Under the pieces are notes generated by a model. That model searched no databases. It had not been told where the DNA came from and saw nothing but the letters and a program-made list of their open reading frames with translations. A DNA stretch of 64,000 bases from positions 992,001 through 1,056,000 of the forward strand of contig NZ_CP012601.1 in assembly GCF_001278755.1 (NCBI RefSeq), given 5' to 3'. Positions 1 to 8,347 of this stretch are shown here, in pieces. The translations under genes were made by a program, and so were the position numbers. Each line of letters starts with the position of its first letter. The first letter of the stretch is position 1. Source of the stretch: Bacillus sp. FJAT-22090. GTDB lineage: Bacteria; Bacillota; Bacilli; Bacillales_A; Planococcaceae.

Positions 1-412
1 CCATTCCTTCAGCACGACGTTCAGATGGCACGACATCAGCTGCCATTGTTCCCGATGCTGTTGTAGCAATTCCAAAGCTAAACCCATGAATTAATCTTAA
101 AAGGAAAAATAAAAGTAGTCCCGGAATATTTAAATAGAGAAACATTAATACAAAAAAGGCGATACGTGCATACAAAAACACTTTCTTTCTCCCGATTTCA
201 TCCAACCACTTCCCAGCTAGAGGGCGAGCAAATATTTGAGCTGTTGTAAAAAATGCGATAATTAACCCCACTTGTCGTTCTGTACCATCAAGATGCTCTA
301 CTAAGAAAACAGGCAAAGTTGGTAACAACATATAAAAGCTAGTAAACATAAAAAAATTGCTAAAACATAATAGCAAAAAATTCCCATTCCATAATTTGTT
401 ATTATTCTTCAT
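1..412 (-). CDS. MFS transporter, 3' end missing (cut by window edge)
   Basis: This is the N-terminal part of a major facilitator superfamily permease read leftwards from ATG at 412 and running off position 1. About 137 residues are visible and contain no stop. Four hydrophobic helices are apparent, and between helices 2 and 3 lies the MFS signature-like segment ARPLAGKWLDEIGRKKVFLY. The helix after it contains HGFSFGIATTASGTMAADVVP, as in sugar/drug efflux-type MFS proteins. An AGGAGA ribosome site lies about 12 bases upstream. The two ATGs further upstream (417, 420) run into a stop, so 412 is the start. Substrate unknown; drug or metabolite efflux is the usual role of such proteins in Bacillales. 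Confidence 0.85.
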   Translation of the reverse strand, partial: MKNNNKLWNGNFLLLCFSNFFMFTSFYMLLPTLPVFLVEHLDGTERQVGLIIAFFTTAQIFARPLAGKWLDEIGRKKVFLYARIAFFVLMFLYLNIPGLLLFFLLRLIHGFSFGIATTASGTMAADVVPSERRAEGM

Positions 413-817
413 TGCATCATATCTCCTCTCTTTTCATATTCTTCAGAACTTGAATCTACTATTATATTATAAAAAGGTTATAAATGGAAACAGAGGCGGG
501 CTGAGTGGTTAATTTACAAAAACAAGAATTTAAAAAATAAATTCTTCTTGATTTGCTAGTTAATCTATCAATCTATAACTAAGCAATTACATGAGGAATC
601 ATTAATTGTTGCCAAATACATGGTTGGCGAAATAGATAAAACTTACAAAATTTTCTCGTGCAAAATAAAACAAATGAAACAGAAGTAGGGAAGGAATGTG
701 CGTATTATTATTCTGAAGGTACTAGAACACGGGGAAGTTGCAGAAATGATTTACATGAAAAACAATGGTGAAATCAGCAAAGGGCAAGTTATAGTAGTTA
801 TTTTGTTTATAATATAG
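413..817. other. Intergenic, no gene recognised
   Basis: This stretch between the MFS gene and the MscS terminator is AT-rich. The rightward reading around 690-770 has a short open stretch with residues such as YYYSEGTRTRG but no start with a ribosome site and several stops. It may be decayed coding DNA; I see nothing I can name. Confidence 0.4.
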
Positions 818-865
818 GGAAAAACAAGGTGAATGAAAGTAACTTAATTTACTTTCATCCACCTT
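818..865 (-). terminator. Rho-independent terminator of the MscS gene
   Basis: A 17-bp stem with one mismatch (826-842 pairing with 849-865, AAGGTGAATGAAAGTAA against its complement) is followed on the minus strand by GTTTTTC. It lies just downstream of the MscS stop codon. Confidence 0.8.
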
Positions 866-883
866 ATCTTTAAAAAGTATTTT

Positions 884-1702
884 TTAATGGCTTGTGTTGA
901 GGCTCTCTCCCATCATCAAGTCGTTCTTGTAGGCAGCCATCGCCAGTTCATACCTCACTTTTTTGCTCATTTCAACGAAATCCGCTTCCTTCACAAGACC
1001 TGATAATGAATACCGGTGACCCCTGAAATCCACGTTCAGTTCGGTGATTTGGTTGAATTTGAAACTCTCCACGGGAACGCCGTTCTCATCCTTCAACAGG
1101 TATTCACCGTATTTCTCGTTGCATGTTTGTGCTACTTCCTCCATCACCTTGAAAGCATCGTCCGGATTTTGCCTATAGTTGAGGATAAGGCTTTCGTTCA
1201 CCCGGCGCATTCCCCGGTTCCCGTTCTGAAGTTCCGAGATGTTGCTATAGGAGACCGAATAGAGATATCCGTCATACTGGCGGATCTTTAGGTGGCGCAT
1301 GCTGATTTCCTCGATTTTTCCCTGACGGTTCCCATTGATAATGACATAATCCCCGTGATGGATCTGGCGCTCAAACAAGTAGGTCAACCCCATAATGTAA
1401 TCGCGGATGATATGCTGAAGTATCAATGCCAAGGCACCTGCCAACACGACCGAACCAGTGACAAGCTTTGCCAGGTCGAAGAAATGGCTAAGCACATAAA
1501 TAAAGAAGAACACCAGTCCCAATACCTTTGTCACCTGGTTGACAAAATGCATCAATGTCTCTTCTCGCTTTTCATCCAAGATGCTTGTTTTTTCAAAGAA
1601 AAGCTTGATGGATTTGCGGATCAAATAAACCGTGAGTGTAATCAGCAGAGCCACCGTTAAAATTTTTACGGGCAACTGCTGGGACAGTCCCAAGAAAAAC
1701 AT
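884..1702 (-). CDS. MscS-family small-conductance mechanosensitive channel
   Basis: About 272 residues. Two hydrophobic N-terminal segments (roughly residues 10-30 and 55-80) are followed by the pore-lining helix and beta domain typical of MscS (GSVVLAGALALILQHIIRDY, then FERQIHHGDYVIINGNRQGKIEEISMR). The protein should sit in the cytoplasmic membrane and release solutes on hypo-osmotic shock; its short form resembles YkuT-type Bacillus channels. ATG at 1702 is preferred over the in-frame TTG at 1717 because a GGGGG ribosome site (1711-1715) is correctly spaced for it. The gene stands alone with its own terminator. Confidence 0.88.
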   Translation of the reverse strand: MFFLGLSQQLPVKILTVALLITLTVYLIRKSIKLFFEKTSILDEKREETLMHFVNQVTKVLGLVFFFIYVLSHFFDLAKLVTGSVVLAGALALILQHIIRDYIMGLTYLFERQIHHGDYVIINGNRQGKIEEISMRHLKIRQYDGYLYSVSYSNISELQNGNRGMRRVNESLILNYRQNPDDAFKVMEEVAQTCNEKYGEYLLKDENGVPVESFKFNQITELNVDFRGHRYSLSGLVKEADFVEMSKKVRYELAMAAYKNDLMMGESLNTSH

Positions 1703-1918
1703 CCTATCAACCCCCAATTTTTTACACTATACCAAAGGAATACGAATAAGGAGAAAACCTTCCTTTCCAACAAACCTTAAAGATAGCATGGTTCCATTAA
1801 AAAGAGAATCCCTCTTAGTACTTCTTGAGGAACGATAATATTGCCAATAATTTGTTTTCCGCTGATGAATGGATATTAAAAGATACAGAGATAAAGATAA
1901 ATGAGAGAATTGAACCTG

Positions 1919-1972
1919 TGCTACCCTTTTTTCGTTCTTATTGGACTCCCTCAGTTTAGTTGAAGAAAGAAC
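1919..1972 (+). repeat. Degenerate array element, right half
   Basis: TTCTTATTGGACT is followed by CAGTTTAGTTGAAGAA, matching the end of the composite array element (CTTATTGAACTAACG then CAGTTTAGTTGAAGAAGG) with several substitutions. A T-run (TTTTTT) sits before it as in intact copies. Confidence 0.55.
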
Positions 1973-2323
1973 AGTGTAAGAAGTAGCATGAATTTTAGCG
2001 GTCTCTGGCTCATATTTTGCAAGGACGGGTATTAAGGTAACTATTACATAATATCAGAGGTACCGATAGTTCAACGACCTTCTTCTTCAGCCATTAAACA
2101 TTATGGACTTGGAATTCCATTTTCATTCTCTGTGGTGAAGCGCTGATTTTTTCGGAGGAACTTTGGGGTACATACTTGCATGGTGGATGAAATTTGAGGC
2201 AGAAATGATAGTCAATGCATACTTTTCCTCGTCAGTAGGTGGTATTACAGTTCTAAGTCAAAATAGTTTTCAGCAAAATGTTGTAAATAAATTTAATGAT
2301 ACATCCCATTTTGATTTATTAAG

Positions 2324-2370
2324 CTAACGGGTGCTTTAGTTAAACAAGTCCATCATTTCGATGATATTAC
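2324..2370 (+). repeat. Array element, left palindrome and start of type A terminator
   Basis: The exact left core CTAACGGGTGCTTTAG (2324-2339) is followed by TTAAACAAGTCCATCATTTCGATGA, the type A module seen in full at 47656 and 49989. The T-run and the right palindrome are absent, so the copy is truncated. Confidence 0.75.
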
Positions 2371-2385
2371 AGTTTTAAGATACAT

Positions 2386-2430
2386 GGGCGGCATGATGTA
2401 GTAAACCTCTTCAACCATTGATATATAAGG
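2386..2430 (+). repeat. Second imperfect direct repeat, copy 1
   Basis: The 15-mer GGGCGGCATGATGTA and about 30 following bases ending TTGATATATAAGG recur at 7210-7254. This copy lies immediately beside the truncated array element. Function unknown. Confidence 0.5.
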
Positions 2431-2488
2431 GTTTGAATATAAGGTGAAAGTGAAATGCTAACATTTTGCTGACATAAAGGATTTTAAT

Positions 2489-2530
2489 GAAGGCTTCTCA
2501 TAAGTTAACCAAACTTATGAGAAGCCTTTT
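2489..2530 (+). terminator. Strong Rho-independent terminator
   Basis: A perfect 17-bp stem (AAGGCTTCTCATAAGTT and its complement) with a 5-base loop is followed by TTTTTTATTTTTT. No intact gene lies just upstream, which supports a lost gene here. Confidence 0.85.
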
Positions 2531-2807
2531 TTATTTTTTCGTACATGGGAAATATACATTATTAATAGTCATCTAAATGCCAGAGTCTGTCTAACATTCC
2601 CGCAAGCGTAATTTATATAAAGCACTTATAAGCAATAAGTCAGACGAAATATTGAGAATTAACAATGCATAAGGACGTTAGACTTGTTTTATGTTTCCGA
2701 TATTTATAAATAAAAAATACTGGTATCGACAAAATATGATAAGTTCTTTATACTGTTATAGTGATATGTAATTGTGAGTATAGTACTATTAATTATCTAA
2801 AATTGAA

Positions 2808-2888
2808 AAAGGCAAACTTATCGAAAGGTAAGGACGCAAAGCTACGAGTCTAAAGTCCTCTTGGATAATGATAGTCGGGTTGCCTAGA
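2808..2888 (+). promoter_or_regulatory. Cyclic-di-GMP-I (GEMM-I) riboswitch aptamer
   Basis: The segment carries the conserved pieces of the GEMM-I aptamer in order: GGCAAACTTATCGAAAGGTAA, GACGCAAAGCTACGAGTCTAA, the GGATAATGATAGTCGGGTTGCC 3' part. The GGCAA at 2811 pairs with TTGCC at 2880 to close P1. A terminator hairpin follows 20 bases later, so the riboswitch probably acts by transcription termination. It sits ahead of the 3014-5368 genes, which end with a chemoreceptor, a common target of cyclic-di-GMP control. Confidence 0.88.
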
Positions 2889-2909
2889 GTAATAACCAAC
2901 GATTCTTAG

Positions 2910-2940
2910 GCTATCCCTTATTAAGTGGGATAGCTTTTAT
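2910..2940 (+). terminator. Riboswitch-coupled terminator
   Basis: GCTATCCC (2910-2917) pairs with GGGATAGC (2927-2934), followed by TTTTATTTATT. It lies between the cyclic-di-GMP aptamer and the first gene at 3014, the expected place for an expression platform. Confidence 0.82.
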
Positions 2941-3013
2941 TTATTAGACTCCCGAAAAAAAGACAAAAGTCAACACTGAAGTATAGCAGACTATAGGAAA
3001 AAGGAGATTAGAA

Positions 3014-3382
3014 ATGATAGTAGTAGATAAAAGGAAATATAAAATGGCAATAAATGAGGTCGCGAAGGAAGTTCAAGTACAGGTGCATGGATTAATGAGA
3101 GCGGAAGATGCAGAAGGTTATTTGATAGATTTACAGGATACGATTAATAAAGTATCAAGACAAGAATATACGTTTGTTATCGATGGGACTCACCAAACAC
3201 CCGTCCCATCAAAAGTTGTACCGCAGTTGGAGCAAACGATGCAGTTTTATTCTAGCTTAGGTTTTAAGGATATCCTTGTAGTAAAACCTTCATCTAAAAT
3301 TGCTCAAGTGCAAATTAGGAATGCACTTGAAAGAATTGAGTTCACAGGTACATTTATCGATAAAGTACCTCATTCTATGTAA
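3014..3382 (+). CDS. Uncharacterised STAS-like protein under cyclic-di-GMP riboswitch
   Basis: A 122-residue soluble protein with a good ribosome site (AAAAAGGAGATT). The central YTFVIDGTHQTPVPSKVV then LGFKDILVVKPSS pattern alternates beta strands and helices like STAS/SpoIIAA-type folds, but I cannot assign a family. It is the first gene after the riboswitch terminator and precedes a GNAT-like gene and a chemoreceptor, spaced 57 bases each, so the three probably form one cyclic-di-GMP-controlled transcript. A role in signalling to the chemoreceptor is inference only. Confidence 0.7.
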   Translation: MIVVDKRKYKMAINEVAKEVQVQVHGLMRAEDAEGYLIDLQDTINKVSRQEYTFVIDGTHQTPVPSKVVPQLEQTMQFYSSLGFKDILVVKPSSKIAQVQIRNALERIEFTGTFIDKVPHSM

Positions 3383-3439
3383 TGTTAGGTCCAATAGAAA
3401 GGAAATTTTTATTTTATAATTTGAAAGGAAGATCAATAA

Positions 3440-4150
3440 GTGCAAACAACACAAGAATTGTATACATATGAAATTATAATGAAGGAACAAACAGCTTTAA
3501 TTCAGAAAGCAGCTGAGTGTTTAGCTCGTTCATTTATTGGAGTGGATGTTTCAGGAAAATGGGTTCAGGAACCGATGGTAGGTCAATTAAATTTAGGTTA
3601 TGAAGATTTCTATAATTTTACCAAGGATTATTTAGACTCTACAATAGAGCAGGGTTATTGCGTAGTCGCTGAGGATATTCATAATAATGTTGTTGGTGTG
3701 CTTGCTGGAGATACAAATGCACCAGAGATTATCGGGGAAGATATATTTGAAGGTTCTTTTTATGATATGAATGTAATTCTGCGTGTTCTGGAGGATGTGG
3801 ATAAACGTTTCATGGAAGATTATAAAAAGCGAAACGGAAAAGAAATCAAAGATGGAGAGTTATTACACCTATTCATGTTAGGAGTGATAGCTGAACATGA
3901 CCGTCATGAAATTATTCAGCAATTAGGAAATAGATTGATGACAAAGGCATCGACACAAGGGGTGAAGGCTGTTTTAGGTGAAGCGACAAACCCGAAGTCG
4001 ATACGTGTTATGGAAAAATATCATAATATGAAAAAATATAAAGATTTAGAAGGAAATTATATTGTTCATAAATATCAGGATAATAGTAAGTTGAATGGTA
4101 TTCCTGTAAATGTAGCGGATGGAACATATATTCTTTTAAAGGAGCTTTAA
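3440..4150 (+). CDS. GNAT-like acyltransferase in the cyclic-di-GMP operon
   Basis: 236 residues with a GTG start behind GAAAGGAAG. The pattern GYCVVAEDIHNNVVGVLAGD (strands 2-3), then LGVIAEHDRHEIIQQLGNRLMTKASTQGVKAVLGEATNPKSIRVMEKYHNMKK matches a GNAT fold: beta4, an acyl-CoA binding helix and the beta5 region with the conserved Asn. The usual R/Q-x2-G-x-G/A loop is poor, here EHDRHEIIQQLG, so catalytic activity is uncertain. The acceptor substrate is unknown. It lies between the STAS-like gene and the chemoreceptor gene and shares their likely transcript. Confidence 0.65.
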   Translation: MQTTQELYTYEIIMKEQTALIQKAAECLARSFIGVDVSGKWVQEPMVGQLNLGYEDFYNFTKDYLDSTIEQGYCVVAEDIHNNVVGVLAGDTNAPEIIGEDIFEGSFYDMNVILRVLEDVDKRFMEDYKKRNGKEIKDGELLHLFMLGVIAEHDRHEIIQQLGNRLMTKASTQGVKAVLGEATNPKSIRVMEKYHNMKKYKDLEGNYIVHKYQDNSKLNGIPVNVADGTYILLKEL

Positions 4151-4207
4151 AATATTCATCATTAAGTCTAATTCAACAATAAATAGTAGTTAGGGGATTT
4201 ATTTATC

Positions 4208-5368
4208 ATGGAAGCTATTATGCTAGGTATAATTTTTATCTTAATGGGGGTCTCGGTTTATTTTGCTTACCGATATTTTTCGCTAAAACATCATCCTCAT
4301 ATTAATAAAGAAATAATAAATGGAATGAAAGAAATATCAGCAGGTAATATCACAAGCGAAGTTGATGAAAGAAGTTCTGATCATGCTGTTTTTAATCAAC
4401 TAATTGAGTTTTTCAGCCGTGTAAGGGAAAAGTTTTTTTCATTTTCAAAAAATGTACATGAAAAAGGAGAAAATCTCGCTGAAATCGGTGAGTATGCTTC
4501 TGAGAAAGCAGATATTGTTAGAGCGGCAATTGATGAGGTAGGTAGAGGATTACAGAAACAATTAGTAGCTACAGAAGAAAGCGCCGAATCTATGGAAGAA
4601 ATGGCACAGGCTATTGAAGATCTATCAGTAAGATCAAATCAAATTTCAGAACAATCGATCACTACCTTAGAATTGACGAAAGAAGGAAACGAGAAGCTAA
4701 AGGATTCCTTAGAAAAAATGGAGCGATTTAATCAAACGGTAAATACAACATTTGATGCAATAAATAAACTCGGAGAAAAATCTCACGAAATCGGCACTAT
4801 TGTAAAAGTGATTACAGGGATTTCAGAACAAATTAATTTATTGGCGTTGAATGCGGCAATAGAAGCTGCCCGTGCGGGGGAACATGGTAAAGGATTTGCG
4901 GTTGTTGCTGATGAGGTTCGAAAATTGGCCGAACAATCACGCCAGTCTTCTTCTGAAGTATCAAATATTGTAAAGAATATACAAGAAGAAACTGAAATAG
5001 TTGTCAAGTCAATGCAACAGGGAACAGAAGAATTTAAAGATACAAACACGACCATTGTAGAGGTTGGAACCATGTTCGAAAATATTCTATCTACGACAAA
5101 GATCATTGCTAGAAATAATGAAAATTCCTCTGCTAGTACAGAAGAATTATCTTCTGCTTCTCACCAGATAATGACAACAATTGTTGAGATAGCTTCTATC
5201 TCTCGGGAATCTGTTGAAATGTTTGAGGAATTAATAGAAATTAGTGATGATGAAATGCAAACAATGCAAAAGCTTGTTCAGGAAGCGAAGAATCTTGTAG
5301 AGTTAAAAAATGATGTAAATAAATTACTATTTGGATGGAATGATGGTGTAGAAACTGCGGAAGCTTAA
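4208..5368 (+). CDS. Methyl-accepting chemotaxis protein without extracellular sensor
   Basis: 386 residues. One transmembrane segment (about residues 4-22) is followed directly by a HAMP-like linker and a long coiled-coil signalling domain. The hairpin tip is intact ([20 protein letters not shown] then [16 protein letters not shown]). There is no second membrane helix and no extracytoplasmic ligand domain, so input must come from the cytoplasm or a partner. Its position at the end of a riboswitch-led transcript links receptor level to cyclic-di-GMP. The two upstream proteins are candidate input partners (inference). Confidence 0.9.
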   Translation: MEAIMLGIIFILMGVSVYFAYRYFSLKHHPHINKEIINGMKEISAGNITSEVDERSSDHAVFNQLIEFFSRVREKFFSFSKNVHEKGENLAEIGEYASEKADIVRAAIDEVGRGLQKQLVATEESAESMEEMAQAIEDLSVRSNQISEQSITTLELTKEGNEKLKDSLEKMERFNQTVNTTFDAINKLGEKSHEIGTIVKVITGISEQINLLALNAAIEAARAGEHGKGFAVVADEVRKLAEQSRQSSSEVSNIVKNIQEETEIVVKSMQQGTEEFKDTNTTIVEVGTMFENILSTTKIIARNNENSSASTEELSSASHQIMTTIVEIASISRESVEMFEELIEISDDEMQTMQKLVQEAKNLVELKNDVNKLLFGWNDGVETAEA

Positions 5369-5446
5369 TAGGGTCAAGATGCTCCAAAATAAGGCCAGTG
5401 TAGCAGTATAAAGATATTCACCATGCTAAAGCTGATAAATATAAAA

Positions 5447-5506
5447 GTGCTTCTTATAGGTTGATACAACTTGTGGGAAGCATCTTTTTATGCATAAAAA
5501 TGCTTC
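5447..5506 (+). terminator. Terminator overlapping a long palindrome
   Basis: GTGCTTC at 5447-5453 can pair with GAAGCAT at 5477-5483, followed by TTTTTA, giving a terminator for the chemoreceptor operon. The same GAAGCAT arm also forms the left half of a nearly perfect 30-bp palindrome at 5477-5506 centred on ATGCAT. The two structures exclude each other. The ribosome site of the decarboxylase follows 15 bases downstream. Confidence 0.6.
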
Positions 5507-5532
5507 TAGAAAAACATCAAGGAGGTAAAACA

Positions 5533-7185
5533 ATGAAGAAAATACAAAAATTGTTTCCTAGTATGGACGGGAATGACTTTCAAAGAGAAGAAATATTGTC
5601 CTACTTTAGGATGATTTTAACGAAAATAGATGAATTAAAGGATCCTAACAAACTAACGTTGGGAGAAATGCCCGAGTACACAGAGGATTACTATAATCGT
5701 GTCATTCAAGAGGCTGACGTTCCAAAAACAGGTGTGTCAATTGAGGAAGTGATTCAGGAGCTTCTAAAATTGGTAGAAGGACACCGGTACGTTAATCGAA
5801 ATTATGTAGCCAATGCAGCACCACTTCCGAATATTTCCAGTATTATCGGAAATTTAGTAATGGTGCTAGTCAATGGGAACAATATTTGGGATGTAGAAGG
5901 ACCAGCGGCGGCTACAGCAGAAATCGAAGTAACTAGTATGCTATCCAAACTTATCGGATACGACGAAAGCATCAGTGCAGGATATACAACTTGGGGAGGG
6001 CAAGGGGCTGTCTTTAACTCTTTACGTCTTGCCATTGCCCGTTACGCGCCGTCCTCTAATCAAAATGGTGTGCCGCAAAATCTCTATTGCTTCTGTTCAG
6101 AGCTATCACACTACAGTCTATATAAATCTGTAGAAGCAACTGGGATTGGCGTTGAAAACATGATTCGCGTGAAAGCTAATGCTGATCATTCTATGAATCT
6201 AGAAGATTTAAAAGAAAAAATGGAGCATGTTATTGCAAAAGGAGGCGTTCCTCTTTATGTCCTTGCCACAATGGGAACTACTGATACATTTGGGGTTGAT
6301 GACATTGAGGGAATTAAGCGGATAGCAGAAGAATTGGAACGCACATATGGCATATACCCAATCTATATTCATGCAGACTCTGCTATGGGGGGCATGTATA
6401 CTTTCTTTAATGATTACGACTTTGACAGCAATCCTCTGCGATTTGAAGATAACGTTAATGAGGTATTGAATTCCTATCAACAGAAGTTTAAATATATCAA
6501 GCTTGCAGATAGTATGGTCTTTGATTTCCATAAGCTTGGACAAACGCCATACATCACGAGTTTATTTTTAATCAAAAACAGAGAGTATCTTAAGTATGTT
6601 GATTTAGATGCAGCGGAAACCCCGTATGTTGGGAATCGCGGCTATGGTAGCTATCATACAGGCTACACGCTCGAATGCTCGCGAATGGGAAGTGCTTTGA
6701 CGATTTATGCGTCTTTATTATCATTTGGAATCGAAGGTTATCAAGAGCTTTTAGCCAACTATATTCGTGTCAATATTGCATTTAGGGAAACGTTAACAAA
6801 AGAAGTTTCGAATGTGGTGATCACGAATGAGGTTTCTCCGATTACAACATTCCGTTTTTATCCTGAAAAGACAAAATGGAATGATGAATTGAACGGACTT
6901 TTAACCGTAGAAGAAATGACGGAAATCAATCAATTCAATGACGAGTTTGCAGAGGTAATTGGTGCCGAACGAGATACGGTCTTCTTTGGAAATACAAAAA
7001 AGCAGCGTCTCGTAGAAGCAACAAACTCAAACAAGCGGATATCCGTATATGCGCATAAATTTTTTGCGATCTCGCCATACACAACAATAGAAGAGGTCGA
7101 CCGTTATGTTGGATTTCTAAAAGAACACCTAGCATTTTTCCAGAAAACGAGAAGTAGTGAAAATATTAAAATAACAACTCGTTAA
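5533..7185 (+). CDS. Group II PLP-dependent amino-acid decarboxylase
   Basis: 550 residues from ATG 5533, which has AAGGAGGT eight bases upstream; the longer frame from 5461 has no ribosome site. The protein has the pyridoxal-phosphate decarboxylase fold: the N-terminal NAAPLPNISSIIGNL region, GYTTWGGQGAVFNSLRLA cofactor-binding stretch, IHADSAMGGMY with the PLP aspartate, and DFHKLGQTPY with the Schiff-base lysine. It belongs with glutamate/tyrosine/aromatic decarboxylases; substrate not decidable from sequence. Being several kilobases from the aromatic catabolic island, an aromatic amino acid is possible but unproven. Confidence 0.85.
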   Translation: MKKIQKLFPSMDGNDFQREEILSYFRMILTKIDELKDPNKLTLGEMPEYTEDYYNRVIQEADVPKTGVSIEEVIQELLKLVEGHRYVNRNYVANAAPLPNISSIIGNLVMVLVNGNNIWDVEGPAAATAEIEVTSMLSKLIGYDESISAGYTTWGGQGAVFNSLRLAIARYAPSSNQNGVPQNLYCFCSELSHYSLYKSVEATGIGVENMIRVKANADHSMNLEDLKEKMEHVIAKGGVPLYVLATMGTTDTFGVDDIEGIKRIAEELERTYGIYPIYIHADSAMGGMYTFFNDYDFDSNPLRFEDNVNEVLNSYQQKFKYIKLADSMVFDFHKLGQTPYITSLFLIKNREYLKYVDLDAAETPYVGNRGYGSYHTGYTLECSRMGSALTIYASLLSFGIEGYQELLANYIRVNIAFRETLTKEVSNVVITNEVSPITTFRFYPEKTKWNDELNGLLTVEEMTEINQFNDEFAEVIGAERDTVFFGNTKKQRLVEATNSNKRISVYAHKFFAISPYTTIEEVDRYVGFLKEHLAFFQKTRSSENIKITTR

Positions 7186-7209
7186 AGATACTATACACTC
7201 TCATCTTAC

Positions 7210-7254
7210 GGGCGGCATGATGTAATTAGCCGTCTCACCCACTTGATAAATAAG
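7210..7254 (+). repeat. Second imperfect direct repeat, copy 2
   Basis: Shares GGGCGGCATGATGTA exactly and much of the next 30 bases (TTGATAAATAAGG at the end) with 2386-2430. Lies just after the decarboxylase gene. Confidence 0.5.
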
Positions 7255-7317
7255 GAGGAGTATGTAATGTGAAAGAGGTTAGTTCAATAAGTCACTATAT
7301 AAAAGGGGGGATAGTTA

Positions 7318-7527
7318 GTGAAGAAGCAAGTGTGGTATTTCATATTGGGGCTAATCGTAATAATTTTAAGCACACCTTTAGGATATTCCTCAATTAATGT
7401 AGTGTATTCTAATGAAAACTTAACTGGAGAATATGTTCCTATATTAAATGGATTCATACATTCATTTATGTTAATAGGTACTTTAATATTTAGTGTTGGA
7501 TTATTAAATATTTTGAGAGATAAATAA
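7318..7527 (+). CDS. Small two-helix membrane protein
   Basis: 69 residues, GTG start behind AAGGGGGG. Two hydrophobic helices (about residues 5-25 and 43-65) separated by a short polar loop; no family recognised. A single array palindrome (7544) follows the stop by 17 bases, so it behaves as the cargo of one array unit. Confidence 0.65.
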   Translation: MKKQVWYFILGLIVIILSTPLGYSSINVVYSNENLTGEYVPILNGFIHSFMLIGTLIFSVGLLNILRDK

Positions 7528-7543
7528 TAGTTTGTCAAGAGTT

Positions 7544-7580
7544 GTACTTAAACTAACGCAGCAGTTTAGTAAAAGAAGGT
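7544..7580 (+). repeat. Array element, single right-type palindrome
   Basis: CTTAAACTAACGCAGCAG then TTTAGTAAAAGAAGG. Only the right palindrome is present; no terminator module or left palindrome. Confidence 0.8.
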
Positions 7581-7626
7581 AAACCCATAGAAATTAGAGA
7601 ATACAATAATCATAGGGGTGTTTGGT

Positions 7627-7838
7627 TTGAATAATAGACAAGAAACTCCAAAAGAAAAAAGAGAAAGATTAAGACAACAAGAACTATTAAAAAATCCTGG
7701 CGGTGCATTAAGAGATGAATGAGTCGAGGTGAAAATGGAAATTTAACTGATTTAACAGGTGGTATGGGTTGGAAAGGGACAGTAATATTAATTGTTGTTT
7801 TAATAGTTGGATATGTTTTATATAAACTGTTTTTTTAA
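7627..7838 (+). pseudogene. DUF6366-like small membrane protein, frameshifted
   Basis: Two pieces together resemble the DUF6366 family as I recall it. Piece one, TTG start at 7627 behind AGGGGTG, ends RERLRQQELLKNPGGALRDE with TGA at 7720-7722. Piece two continues in the next frame as MSRGENGNLTDLTGG, then a single membrane helix ending YKLFF at 7838. Inserting one base near GATGAATGAG (for example GATGGAATGAG) joins them. The gene is therefore split by one missing base, either a real mutation or a sequence error. Confidence 0.65.
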
Positions 7839-7843
7839 TGATT

Positions 7844-7980
7844 TAACTGACGGTACTTTAGTTAAACAAGACCATCAATTAGATGGTCTATTTTTATGTT
7901 CAAACATCAGGTAAATTTCGGTGATCAAGTGTGGAATGGTTCGCTTAAACTAACGGCGCAGATTAGTTCAATAAGAGAAG
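7844..7980 (+). repeat. Array element, type A, complete but diverged
   Basis: Left palindrome with changes (CTGACGGTACTTTAG), type A terminator (GACCATCAATTAGATGGTC then TATTTTTA), linker, and right palindrome CTAACGGCGCAGATTAG followed by AATAAGAGAAG. Confidence 0.82.
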
Positions 7981-8014
7981 TGGAGATTGAAGGTACATTT
8001 TACATTAAACTAAA

Positions 8015-8039
8015 AAAGACCTTTCGTATGAAGGTCTTT
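8015..8039 (+). terminator. Possible terminator hairpin
   Basis: AAAGACCTT pairs with AAGGTCTTT around a 7-base loop. There is no long T-run, so termination is weak or the hairpin has another role. It lies after a spacer with no recognisable gene. Confidence 0.4.
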
Positions 8040-8117
8040 GAATTACAACTGGAGTGATGAAAGTTGTGGAGGTTAGATAGGTGGTGATGTCTCACAGTTG
8101 TTATAAATAGTATATTC

Positions 8118-8240
8118 ATTTGCTTTAATAAACATGATCATTATTTCGATGTTCTATTTTTTTATCAAAACATCTAGTAGATCTCAAATATCCATTGTGA
8201 AATGTTACACTTCAACTAACGCAGCAGGTTAGTTGAAGAT
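8118..8240 (+). repeat. Array element, type A with eroded left part
   Basis: The left half is decayed (TGCTTTAATAAACATGATC, ATTATTTCGATGTTCTATTTTT). The linker GATCTCAAATATCCATTG, leader TGTGAAATGTTACACTT and right palindrome CTAACGCAGCAGGTTAG are intact. Confidence 0.78.
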
Positions 8241-8296
8241 GAGAATGGGAGTTTTTATGTCGAATTTGACACAAAATGTGTAATAAGTAGAATAAT

Positions 8297-8332
8297 TAAA
8301 AACCGCTCTATTCATAGCAATGAATGAGCGGG
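8297..8332 (-). terminator. Terminator of the methyltransferase pseudogene
   Basis: CCGCTC(T)ATTCAT pairs with ATGAATGAGCGG around a four-base loop; on the minus strand the hairpin is followed by TTTTTAATT. It lies 16 bases beyond the stop codon. Confidence 0.75.
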
Positions 8333-8347
8333 ATGCTTAAAGATATA

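Larger units (their letters stand above)
1703..2480. other. Long intergenic region with element remnants, no intact gene
   Basis: No open frame with a ribosome site spans this stretch. Short open pieces (for example around 2060-2280) look like decayed coding sequence with interrupting stops. It contains two remnants of the array element (1919-1972 and 2324-2370) and one copy of a second imperfect repeat (2386-2430), so it is best viewed as the eroded left end of the cassette-like array. Confidence 0.5.

Noticed and set aside
1292-1660. 122-codon ORF antisense to the MscS gene
   Set aside because: Shadow frame of a conserved gene; its product has no recognisable domain.
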